NCBI RefSeq assembly: GCF_021531815.1
Contig: NZ_JADYUM010000005.1
Span: forward strand, 62,001-126,000
Direction of reading: 5' to 3'
From: Pseudoflavonifractor phocaeensis
GTDB taxonomy: Bacteria > Bacillota > Clostridia > Oscillospirales > Oscillospiraceae
DNA length: 64,000 bases
This document shows positions 23,718 through 31,028 of this stretch, one piece after another. Each line of letters begins with the position of its first letter. Position 1 is the stretch's first letter. The notes under the pieces are model-generated. The model was not told where the DNA came from and did no database searches. It saw only the letters and a program-made list of their open reading frames with translations. Made by a program: the position numbers and the translations under genes.

Positions 23718-24665
23718 TTATCGGAAATAGACCAGGGGGTCCTCGGGCCGCTGGGCCTTCTCCACGGACTGGGCGTAGAGGACCACGCCCTCCCCGTCGT
23801 AGACCGAGGCGTCCTCCCATTTGATCTCAGCGGTGACGGTGATCCACTCGCCCTTTTTCAGGGAGCGGGCCCTGTCGTACTTACATAGGAAGCCGAAGAA
23901 CCGGATGTCCTCGGCACAGCAGGTCATGGCATTGCGGCCGGGGACGAAGGAACCCTTGGGCAGCCGCATCCCGGTCATGGCCTGGGCCTTGTAGGTGATG
24001 GTCTTGCCCACATAGCGCTCCGGGTGCTCCTGGATGTCCAGGTACCAGATGCCGTAGTCCGGATCCTCCAGGGTGATGTGGGGGTCCTCCAGGGAGTAGG
24101 GGAGGATGTCCTCCACCTCCAGCTCCTCGCCCTTGTCGTCCTCAAAGACGATCTCGCACATCCGGTTGGCTGCCCGGATGGACCGCTTCCAGCCGGACAT
24201 GGGCATGTCGGAGGTACAGCGGTTGAACAGCACCATGTCCGCCTCGGTGACCATGTCGATGATCATGGACTGCATGTTGTTGCGGTACATCTCGAAGGTG
24301 GTGCCGTCGATGACGTCGATGGCCTGGTACAGGCCCCAGGTCTTGGGCAGCTTCAGGTCCCGGAGGATCTGGATGGGCCACATGCCGTTGTACTCCACCA
24401 GCACCCGCTCGGGCTGGTAGCGCCGGTCGATCTCCTGGAGAAAGGCGGTGTTCAGCTGCTCCTGGCTCTCCACGGGGATCAGACGGCAGTTGCGGTGGGA
24501 CAGCTGCTGCTGGTCGTATTCCGTCTCGCCGTCCTCACACATGAGCAGGACGGTGCGCTGGCCGTCGTTAAAGTAGTCCATGTTCAGGGTGTCGGTGAGC
24601 AGGGTGGTCTTGCCGCTGTCCAGAAAGCCGGTGATCAGATACAGGGGGATACGGGAATCTTTCAT
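23718..24665 (-). CDS. CobW-type G3E GTPase with a TIGR03943-like C-terminal domain
   Basis: A 315-residue protein. Residues 1-190 are a CobW-like GTPase with P-loop GFLDSGKTTLL (Asp in place of the usual Gly) and a degenerate G4 (FNRCTSD); it lacks the CxCC metal motif. Residues 215-310 look like a separate beta-rich domain: YVGKTITYKAQAMT, then FVPGRNAMTCCAEDIRFFGF and LKKGEWITVTAEIKW. The CCAxD pattern is that of the C-terminal part of TIGR03943/YcgQ proteins, which often neighbour CobW genes; here the two seem fused. Probably a partner of the His-rich CobW gene 11 bp upstream. Role in metal transfer is inferred. Confidence 0.75.
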   Translation of the reverse strand: MKDSRIPLYLITGFLDSGKTTLLTDTLNMDYFNDGQRTVLLMCEDGETEYDQQQLSHRNCRLIPVESQEQLNTAFLQEIDRRYQPERVLVEYNGMWPIQILRDLKLPKTWGLYQAIDVIDGTTFEMYRNNMQSMIIDMVTEADMVLFNRCTSDMPMSGWKRSIRAANRMCEIVFEDDKGEELEVEDILPYSLEDPHITLEDPDYGIWYLDIQEHPERYVGKTITYKAQAMTGMRLPKGSFVPGRNAMTCCAEDIRFFGFLCKYDRARSLKKGEWITVTAEIKWEDASVYDGEGVVLYAQSVEKAQRPEDPLVYFR

Positions 24666-24676
24666 CCTAGCTCACC

Positions 24677-25897
24677 TCACGCCAGCAGGAACAGCTTTTC
24701 CAGCTCCGCTTCCTTCAGATCAGAGCCGATGACGCACAGGCGGCCGGTGTAGTCGGCTCCGCCCTCGCGGATCTGGAACTCGCCGGGGACCAGGTCGAAG
24801 TGGAGCCAGCTCTCGCCTTCTTCGCAGGGAACCATGCCCTTGGCCCGGAGAATGATGCCCATGTCCTCGCTCATGGCCAGGACAGACAGGATGTCCTGCA
24901 GCTCCTCGCGGCTGTATTTCCGGGGCGTCTCGCGGCCCCAGGAGGTGAACACCTCGTCGGCGTGGTGGTGATGGTGCATGGTGGAGTGGAGGCAGCTGTC
25001 GCACAGGTCGCACGCGTTGCAGGCGCCTTCACAGCCCAGCTCGGCGTGGATAGCGTCCAGCTCCTCCTGGGTGTGGTGGTGGCCGCAGCCGCAGGCGTCG
25101 TGGTCGTGATGGTGCTCGTGGTCGTGGTCGTGATGGTGCTCATGCTCGTGGTCGTGATGGTGCTCATGCTCATGGTCGTGATCATGGTCGTGGTCGTGAT
25201 GGTGATGCTCATGGTCGTGGCAGCCGCAGTCACAGTCCTCGTCGTGGTCATGATGGTGCTCGTGCTCGATCTCCTCCATCAATTCCTCGGCCAGGGAGTG
25301 TCCGCCCTCCATGGCGGCGATGATCTGGGCACCGGTCAGCTGGTCCCAGGGGGTGGTGAGGATGGCGGCCTTGGGGTTCTTCTCCCGCAGCAGGTGAACC
25401 GCGGCGTTCAGCTTACCCTCGTCCATCTTCTGAGTCCGGGACAGGAGGATGGCGGAGGCGTGCTCCACCTGGTTGTTGAAGAACTCACCGAAGTTTTTCA
25501 TATACACCTTGGCCTTGGTGGCGTCCACCACGGTGACGAAGCTGTTCAGGTGCAGCTCGGGGGTGTCCTTCTGGACCCGTTCCACGGCGGCCACCACGTC
25601 GGACAGCTTGCCCACGCCGGAGGGCTCGATGACGATGCGGTCGGGGGCGTAATCGGTGAGCACCTGCTTCAAAGCGGTGCCGAAGTCGCCCACCAGAGAG
25701 CAGCAGATGCAGCCGGAGTTCATCTCGGTGATCTGCACCCCGGCATCCTTCAAAAAGCCGCCGTCGATGCCGATCTCGCCGAATTCGTTCTCAATGAGGA
25801 CGATTTTTTCTCCCTTGAAGGACTCGTCCAGCAGCTTCTTGATCAGGGTGGTCTTGCCGGCACCCAGGAAGCCGGAAATAATGTCAACTTTGGTCAT
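24677..25897 (-). CDS. CobW/COG0523 metallochaperone GTPase with His-rich metal-binding region
   Basis: A 406-residue G3E GTPase. P-loop GFLGAGKTTLIKK (about 9-21); Mg2+ region ENEFGEIGIDGG; metal motif GCICCSL (CxCC) near residue 63; the G4 loop reads SRTQKMD where NKxD is usual. Residues 205-280 are almost only His, Asp, Glu and Cys, and a further Cys-rich part (CNACDLCDSC, then HHHHH) follows. The CobW C-terminal domain ends the protein (WLHFDLVPGEF). Such proteins deliver Zn2+ (ZNG1/YeiR type), Co2+ or Ni2+ to client enzymes. First gene of the pair with the TIGR03943-like fusion. Confidence 0.88.
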   Translation of the reverse strand: MTKVDIISGFLGAGKTTLIKKLLDESFKGEKIVLIENEFGEIGIDGGFLKDAGVQITEMNSGCICCSLVGDFGTALKQVLTDYAPDRIVIEPSGVGKLSDVVAAVERVQKDTPELHLNSFVTVVDATKAKVYMKNFGEFFNNQVEHASAILLSRTQKMDEGKLNAAVHLLREKNPKAAILTTPWDQLTGAQIIAAMEGGHSLAEELMEEIEHEHHHDHDEDCDCGCHDHEHHHHDHDHDHDHEHEHHHDHEHEHHHDHDHEHHHDHDACGCGHHHTQEELDAIHAELGCEGACNACDLCDSCLHSTMHHHHHADEVFTSWGRETPRKYSREELQDILSVLAMSEDMGIILRAKGMVPCEEGESWLHFDLVPGEFQIREGGADYTGRLCVIGSDLKEAELEKLFLLA

Positions 25898-25927
25898 AAA
25901 ATGGTCAGTTCCTTTCCATATAATTTA

Positions 25928-27823
25928 TTATTCTTGTGCTGCGCCATCCCAGAGCAGGTGAGTGGCCTCCATCAGCTGGCACAAAAGGCCGGCGGCCTGG
26001 GCGCGGGTGGCGGGAGCGGTGGGCTGGGACAGGTCCAGGGTGATTCCCAATTCAGCCAGGTTCCGGGCGGGCGCCTGGGCCCAGTCGGCAAACTCATAGT
26101 ACGTTGCCCACTCCTGGGGTTTCAGGGTCTCCTGGCTGATGGCGTAGCCGTCCATGGAGAGCCAAGCAGCAGCGGTGGACAGGATGGTGACGGCCTCCTG
26201 GTAGGTGATGGCCGCGTCGGGCTGGAAGGTGCCGTCGCCGCAGCCGACGATAAAGCCCTTGGCCGCCATGGCGGACACATAGGGGGCGTACCAGGCGTTG
26301 GCGCTGACGTCGGAGAAGGAGGGAGATTTTGTACTGGCGGGCAGGTTCAGCGCGTTGGCCAGCAGGGTGCAGAACTGCGCCCGGGTAATGGCGTCCTGGG
26401 GATGGAAGCAGCCGTCCTCATAGCCGGCCACCAGACCGTAGCAGGCCAGAGTCTCGATTTGTTCTTTCTCGTCCAGATCGCCGGGCAGATCGGGGAAGGA
26501 ACAGCGGCTGCTGAAACCCTCCAGATTTAACTCAGCGGCCAGACTCTCGGGGCGGATTGCTGTCCAGATCTTGGCTCCGGTCCCTTTGTACAGCTTGGCG
26601 GCGGGGGGCAGAGCCTCCAGCAGCTCTGTAAAGGCGGCGATATTCTCCGCCGCTTTGGCCTCATCCAGGTCAATGTAGAAAGTATATCCCGCCAGCTCCA
26701 GCTTCAGGAACCCGTCGACCCACAGGGGCTCGGGGGAAGACAGGAGCATGGCGGCGGCGAAGGTGTTTTCCGGGGAGACCAGCAGGGTGGGCAGCACGCC
26801 CACAATGTGGTTGGTGGTGCCGTCGGGGGAGAAGAAGCGGTAGGCGGTAATTTTCAGTGTATCCCCGTCGAAAAGACCCTGGGTATTGTCCTCGTCAAAG
26901 GCAATTTGGGCGATCCCTTTGCCGAAGGTGCGCTGGCCGATGGCGATGCCGAAGCCGTGGTCCCGGGCGGCGGCGGAAAAAAGCTCGGAGCCGCTGGCGG
27001 AGTATGGGCTGGTCAGAACGATCAGGGGCTTGTCGGTGAGGTCAGGGCAGGAGGAAGAGGTGTAGACGTAGCTGTATTGCCCGTCAGCGTCCCGGAAGTA
27101 GACCATGACGTTGCTACCGGAGAACAGGCCGGCGGAGCCGGCGGCGGCATTGCTGGTGCCGCCGGGGTTGCTGCGCAGGTCGATGATCCAGATGGAGACG
27201 TCCTTGTCCAAAGTCTCCAGAGCCTCCTGGATGGTGGAGACGGTGCTCTCCCCGAAGCTGGTGCAGTCGATGATCCCCGCGTCTCCATACTGTTCATAGG
27301 TGACGATGGGGATGGCCACGGCGCGGCGGGTCAAGGTATAGTCCTTCTGCAGGCCGTCGGCCTGGCGAATGACGGTGATGGTGACGGCGGTGCCGGACTC
27401 GCCGCCGATCATGCCGCGGACGTCCATGTCGGAGGTCAGGGTGGTCCCATCCACCGCGACGATCCGGTCCCCAGCCTCCAGGCCGGCCTCCTGGGCGGGG
27501 GAGTTGTCCAGAATGGACATGATCCGGTAGCCGTTGTCAAAAGCGGTCTGTATGGATACACCGATGCCTACCACCGACGTTCCGTTGACGGACTCCAGGA
27601 AGGACTGGTATTCCTCGGCGGACATATAGGAGGTGTAGGGGTCGCCCAGGGCCTCCAGGATCTCGTCCAGAGAATCCATTGCGAGGTTCTCCTCGGGGAT
27701 CTCGTCCACGTAGTATTGCCGGAGCAGATCTTTGGCGTCCTCCAGCTCCAGGGCGGAGGCGGGCAGGGCGGAGAGGGACAGGGTGAGGGCCAGCGCCAGG
27801 AGAAGAGCGAATTTTTTCTTCAT
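25928..27823 (-). CDS. SLH-anchored S41-family (CtpA-like) protease
   Basis: A 631-residue exported protein. The frame opens at 27952, but ATG at 27823 follows AAGGAGT and begins a clear signal peptide (MKKKFALLLALALTL...ASA). Residues 30-80 are the S41 N-terminal helical part, 85-180 a PDZ domain (VVGIGVSIQT, GDRIVAVDGTTL), 190-400 the protease core with Ser in PYSASGSELF and Lys in RTFGKGIAQIA, the Ser-Lys dyad of C-terminal processing proteases. From residue 450 three SLH repeats follow (GYEDGCFHPQDAITRAQF; FSDVSANAWYAPYVSAMAAK). Cell-wall-bound protease; substrates unknown. Confidence 0.9.
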   Translation of the reverse strand: MKKKFALLLALALTLSLSALPASALELEDAKDLLRQYYVDEIPEENLAMDSLDEILEALGDPYTSYMSAEEYQSFLESVNGTSVVGIGVSIQTAFDNGYRIMSILDNSPAQEAGLEAGDRIVAVDGTTLTSDMDVRGMIGGESGTAVTITVIRQADGLQKDYTLTRRAVAIPIVTYEQYGDAGIIDCTSFGESTVSTIQEALETLDKDVSIWIIDLRSNPGGTSNAAAGSAGLFSGSNVMVYFRDADGQYSYVYTSSSCPDLTDKPLIVLTSPYSASGSELFSAAARDHGFGIAIGQRTFGKGIAQIAFDEDNTQGLFDGDTLKITAYRFFSPDGTTNHIVGVLPTLLVSPENTFAAAMLLSSPEPLWVDGFLKLELAGYTFYIDLDEAKAAENIAAFTELLEALPPAAKLYKGTGAKIWTAIRPESLAAELNLEGFSSRCSFPDLPGDLDEKEQIETLACYGLVAGYEDGCFHPQDAITRAQFCTLLANALNLPASTKSPSFSDVSANAWYAPYVSAMAAKGFIVGCGDGTFQPDAAITYQEAVTILSTAAAWLSMDGYAISQETLKPQEWATYYEFADWAQAPARNLAELGITLDLSQPTAPATRAQAAGLLCQLMEATHLLWDGAAQE

Positions 27824-27872
27824 CGTATACTCCTTAATTAACAGATGGGAAGGGAAAATGGTGGGTCGTGCA

Positions 27873-27903
27873 ACGCCGGATGCCACACTGTGGCATCCGG
27901 CGT
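27873..27903 (-). terminator. Hairpin after purA
   Basis: A 14-bp GC-rich stem (27873-27886 with 27890-27903), 3-nt loop. On the minus strand only a weak TTTT follows, so termination of purA may be partial and some transcripts may run into the S41 gene. Confidence 0.65.
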
Positions 27904-27917
27904 GGTGGATGAGACTA

Positions 27918-29210
27918 TTACAGCTTGGAGGCGCGGTGGGTGATCTCGTCACGCTTGGGGCCGGTGGAAACCAGCGTGATGGGGTAGCCGATCTGGGCTT
28001 CCAGGAAGTCCACGTAGGCGCGGGCGTTCTCGGGCAGGGCGTTGTAATCCTTGCAGCCGCGGATGTCGCACTTCCAGCCGGGCAGGGTGGTGAATACAGG
28101 CTTGGCCCGCATCAGACTGGGGGTGGTGGGGAACTTGTCGGTGACCTGGCCGTCGATCTCATAGCCGGTGCAGACGGGGATCTCGTCCAGATAACCCAGC
28201 ACGTCCAGGCAGGTCAGGGCCACCTGGGTAGCGCCCTGGACCATGCAGCCGTACTTGGTGGCCACAGCGTCGAACCAGCCCACGCGGCGGGGGCGGCCGG
28301 TGGTGGCGCCGAACTCACCCTTGTCGCCGCCCCGGACCCGCAGCTCGTCTCCGGCCTGGCCGGTGACCTCGCTGACGAAGGGCTCCTTGCTGGAACCCAC
28401 GGAGGAGGAGTAGGCCTTGGTGACGCAGATCACGTCCTCCACGGCGGTGGGAGGAACGGCGGCGCCCACACAGCCGAAGCCGGCCAGGGTGTGGGAGGAG
28501 GTGGTCATGGGGAAGATGCCCAGGTCGGGGTCCTTCATGGAGCCCAGCTGGCCCTCCAGCAAAATGGTCTTGCCTGCCTTCAGGGCGTCGTGGACAAAGC
28601 CCACCGCGTCGCCCACATAGGGACGGATGACCTCACGCAGCTCCAGCAGCTGGTCCATCAGCTCGTCCACATCCAGGGCGGGCTTGTGGTACAGGTGCTC
28701 AAAGAGCACGTTCTTGATGGCCACAGCGGCGGTGAGCCGCTCCCGCAGGCGGGGCTCGTCAAACAGGTCGCAGACCTGAATGCCGATTTTGGCGTACTTG
28801 TCGGAGTAGAAGGGAGCGATGCCGCTCTTGGTGGAGCCGAAGGCTTTGCCGCCCAGGCGCTCCTCCTCATAGGCGTCCTGGAGCACGTGGTAGGGCATCA
28901 GCAGCTGAGCCCGCTCCGAGACGATCAGGTTGGGGGCGGGTACCCCCTGGTCAGTGATGGATTTCAGCTCGGCCACCAGCTTTTTGGCGTCCAGCGCCAC
29001 GCCGTTGCCGATGATGTTGGTGATGTGGGGATAGAAGGTGCCGGAGGGGAGAATGTGCAGGGCGAACCGGCCATAGTCATTGATGATGGTGTGGCCCGCG
29101 TTGGCTCCGCCCTGAAAACGGATGACCACATCGGACTGTTCCGCCAGCATATCGGTGATCTTGCCTTTGCCCTCGTCGCCCCAGTTGGCGCCTACGATCG
29201 CTTTTACCAT
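27918..29210 (-). CDS. purA: Adenylosuccinate synthetase
   Basis: A 430-residue enzyme joining IMP and aspartate with GTP, the first step from IMP to AMP. The N-terminus VKAIVGANWGDEGKGKITD is the GDEGKGK signature with catalytic Asp and the P-loop; GANAGHTI follows with the catalytic His; TTGRPRRVGWFD and the GTP-binding block near residue 300 are present. ATG at 29210 with GGAGG 7 nt upstream is chosen over the longer frame (29240). Single gene, promoter at 29286-29314. Confidence 0.97.
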   Translation of the reverse strand: MVKAIVGANWGDEGKGKITDMLAEQSDVVIRFQGGANAGHTIINDYGRFALHILPSGTFYPHITNIIGNGVALDAKKLVAELKSITDQGVPAPNLIVSERAQLLMPYHVLQDAYEEERLGGKAFGSTKSGIAPFYSDKYAKIGIQVCDLFDEPRLRERLTAAVAIKNVLFEHLYHKPALDVDELMDQLLELREVIRPYVGDAVGFVHDALKAGKTILLEGQLGSMKDPDLGIFPMTTSSHTLAGFGCVGAAVPPTAVEDVICVTKAYSSSVGSSKEPFVSEVTGQAGDELRVRGGDKGEFGATTGRPRRVGWFDAVATKYGCMVQGATQVALTCLDVLGYLDEIPVCTGYEIDGQVTDKFPTTPSLMRAKPVFTTLPGWKCDIRGCKDYNALPENARAYVDFLEAQIGYPITLVSTGPKRDEITHRASKL

Positions 29211-29285
29211 ATCGTTACCTCCGTGGGCCGGGATTCGCAACCGCTTTACGGATTTGCCTTATCCGGCTCATAACGCAACAAAATA

Positions 29286-29314
29286 ATTATACTGCTTTTT
29301 GCCGTTGCTGGCAA
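29286..29314 (-). promoter_or_regulatory. Promoter of purA
   Basis: TTGCCA (29309-29314) and TATAAT (29286-29291) on the minus strand, 17-bp spacer, giving a leader of about 70 nt. No known purine riboswitch consensus is visible in it. Confidence 0.8.
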
Positions 29315-29619
29315 GGGGAAAGTGGTGAGAAAATAGCCAAAAACCAGCCGTAAGTCCGAAAATGTACCGTGTAAGAAGTATGGTTGCCCAGTGTGGATGC
29401 CGCGGCAGGGGAGAGGCCGGCGTGTGCAGAATTGTGTGTAAAATTCTCTACGGTATAGAGAGTATTGAAAGGGCAAAAAAGAAGAAACCCGAAGCTGTTC
29501 CGCTTCAGGTCACTTTTGTCAAGAGGCTTTATACCGAATATTTCCGTTTCTGATCCAAACCGAAGCCCAGCGCGGCGGGTTCGGTTTGGGAAGGAGCCGC
29601 AGAGAATGAGTGCGCGGTG
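29315..29619. other. Intergenic sequence with no recognisable gene
   Basis: About 300 bp between the purA promoter and the tRNA terminator. I see only small imperfect inverted repeats (for example AACCGAA/TTCGGTT around 29558-29587, CTCTA/TAGAG around 29447-29461) and no coding signal with a ribosome site. Confidence 0.6.
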
Positions 29620-29661
29620 AAATAAAAAAATTCGCCGCAAGCGATATCTCGCTTGCGGCGA
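29620..29661 (-). terminator. Terminator after tRNA-Ser
   Basis: A 13-bp perfect stem (29632-29644 with 29649-29661), 4-nt loop, followed on the minus strand by TTTTTTT. It begins 2 nt after the encoded CCA end. Confidence 0.93.
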
Positions 29662-29662
29662 T

Positions 29663-29755
29663 GTGGCGGAGTAGGAGGGATTCGAACCCTCGGACGGCTT
29701 TTGACCGTCACACGATTTCCAGTCGTGCCCGTTATGACCACTTCGATACTACTCC
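29663..29755 (-). tRNA. tRNA-Ser (anticodon GGA)
   Basis: A 93-nt tRNA with encoded CCA. Acceptor stem GGAGTAG/CTACTCC, discriminator G, T-arm GAGGGTTCGAATCCCTC, and a long variable arm (GACGGTC AAAA GCCGTC region) typical of tRNA-Ser. The anticodon stem-loop CACGA-CTGGAAA-TCGTG gives anticodon GGA, reading UCC and UCU. It stands alone between its own promoter and terminator. Confidence 0.97.
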
Positions 29756-29794
29756 ATCTCAGAGGCCGTCGGGGTCATCGCGACAGCAACATGT

Positions 29795-29822
29795 ATTATA
29801 CCAGCTTTTTGCCCGGAGTCAA
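29795..29822 (-). promoter_or_regulatory. Promoter of tRNA-Ser
   Basis: TTGACT (29817-29822) and an extended -10 TGGTATAAT (TATAAT at 29795-29800) on the minus strand with a 16-bp spacer, 40 bp before the tRNA. Confidence 0.75.
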
Positions 29823-29882
29823 CCCCTTTTCCAAAATTTTTTGACGAAAATTTTCAGCGGGGGAATATGGGCGCAAAGGGAC

Positions 29883-30926
29883 TCAGCCCCTGGAGCCGAA
29901 CACTTTGGACAACTGGGGAATGGGGACGGTGTGCTGGACGCAGCGGACAGGCCGCTGCCGGTAGACCTTGTAGCAGCCGTTGCAGGCCAGACAGGCGCTC
30001 TCCTCCTGGACGCCTGCCTCCATGCGGGCGATAAAGTCGGGCTGGCAGATCAGGGCGCGGCTGAAGGAGACGAAGGGGATGCCGGCCGCCAGCACGTTTT
30101 GGGCGGTCTGAAGGGAGAAAATGCCCCCTACCAGGATCAGAGGCATGGAGATACCGTCTCGGGCCTGTTCCAGGTCCCGGAGGTAGAAGGGCTCTTTGAC
30201 CCCGGCGCGGGCGGAAAAGTCCACGCCGCTGACTTCGGCGCCGTCCACATCCGCTTCCTGGAACAGGTTCAGAAGGCCGTGGAGGTCTCCGCAGCCATTG
30301 GCGTCCAGCTTGACTAACAGGGCGAAGTCCTTGCCGCAGGCCCGGCGCACCGCGGTTAAAATGCGGCTTGTCAGGCGAAACCGGTTTTCCAGACTGTCGC
30401 CGTATTCGTCGGTCCGCAGGTTGGTCCGGGGATTGAGGAAGGAGGATAGCAGGTAGCCGTGGGCGTTGTGGATCTGCACCCCGTCCCAGCCCGCCTGCTG
30501 GCAGAGCCGGGCGGCAAAGACGAACTGATCCACCAGCCGGTCCAATTCCTCCAGGGAAAAGTCGGCGGGATTTTTGGCGGGGAGGCCGTTAACGGCGGGC
30601 GGGGCCTTGGGCCCGCTGTGGCTGAGTTGGGCCACCAGCTTTCCGCCGTGGGCGTGGACTCCGGAGGCGGCCAGGCGGAGGAGTTCCGGGTCGGCACGGC
30701 TGTCCATCACGGGCTGTCCCTCGTCGGCGCGCTGGCTGCCGTCTACGGAGAAATGCCCGGTGATGACAAGACCGACCTGGTTTTTCGCCAGCTCGATGAG
30801 GGTGTCCGCCCACACCCGGGTCAGACGGCCATCAGGCTCCGACAGGTGTTCGTTGGTGGCTGAGCGCACCGTCCGGTTTTTCAGTGTGAGGGGACCCAAC
30901 TGGGCCTGTTCCCAGAGCTCATACAT
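29883..30926 (-). CDS. NADH:flavin oxidoreductase, Old Yellow Enzyme family (short form)
   Basis: A 347-residue FMN barrel. LGPLTLKNRTVRSATNEHLSE near the start is the FMN-binding opening; QLSHSGPKAP, WDGVQIHNAHGYLLSSFLNPRTN and the DEYGDSLENRFRL block are family signatures with the active-site His/Asn. A short Cys-rich C-terminus (ACLACNGCYKVYRQRPVRC) could hold the iron-sulfur cluster of the 2,4-dienoyl-CoA reductase branch, but the FAD/NADH domain of that branch is absent. ATG at 30926 with AGGAGG 8 nt upstream is chosen over 31025. Substrate unknown. Own promoter at 30949-30977. Confidence 0.88.
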   Translation of the reverse strand: MYELWEQAQLGPLTLKNRTVRSATNEHLSEPDGRLTRVWADTLIELAKNQVGLVITGHFSVDGSQRADEGQPVMDSRADPELLRLAASGVHAHGGKLVAQLSHSGPKAPPAVNGLPAKNPADFSLEELDRLVDQFVFAARLCQQAGWDGVQIHNAHGYLLSSFLNPRTNLRTDEYGDSLENRFRLTSRILTAVRRACGKDFALLVKLDANGCGDLHGLLNLFQEADVDGAEVSGVDFSARAGVKEPFYLRDLEQARDGISMPLILVGGIFSLQTAQNVLAAGIPFVSFSRALICQPDFIARMEAGVQEESACLACNGCYKVYRQRPVRCVQHTVPIPQLSKVFGSRG

Positions 30927-30948
30927 GGCACGTGCCTCCTTTTTTAAA

Positions 30949-30977
30949 ATTGTACTCCACCGTGAAATGGGTGTCAA
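30949..30977 (-). promoter_or_regulatory. Promoter of the OYE gene
   Basis: TTGACA (30972-30977) and TACAAT (30949-30954) on the minus strand with a 17-bp spacer; start point only about 15 nt before the ribosome site. Confidence 0.8.
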
Positions 30978-30997
30978 GGCGTTGAAGTACAAGCAAA

Positions 30998-31024
30998 TGC
31001 CCCGGGCCGTTCCGGTCCGGGGCA
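30998..31024 (-). terminator. Hairpin closing the cell-wall polymer operon
   Basis: An 8-bp TGCCCCGG/CCGGGGCA stem extended by three pairs past one mismatch, directly after the csaB-fusion stop. The T-run downstream is weak (ATTTG), so it is a moderate terminator at best. Confidence 0.55.
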
Positions 31025-31028
31025 CAGG

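Noticed and set aside
25050-25270. Repeated GTGATGGTGCTC-type units as a tandem repeat or CRISPR-like array
   Set aside because: They are codons for the His/Asp/Glu-rich metal-binding tract in frame within the CobW gene.
24800-26530. A 576-codon plus-strand frame with a long Val/Met tract
   Set aside because: It is the antisense of the His-rich codons of the CobW gene and of the S41 gene; the minus-strand products are known families.
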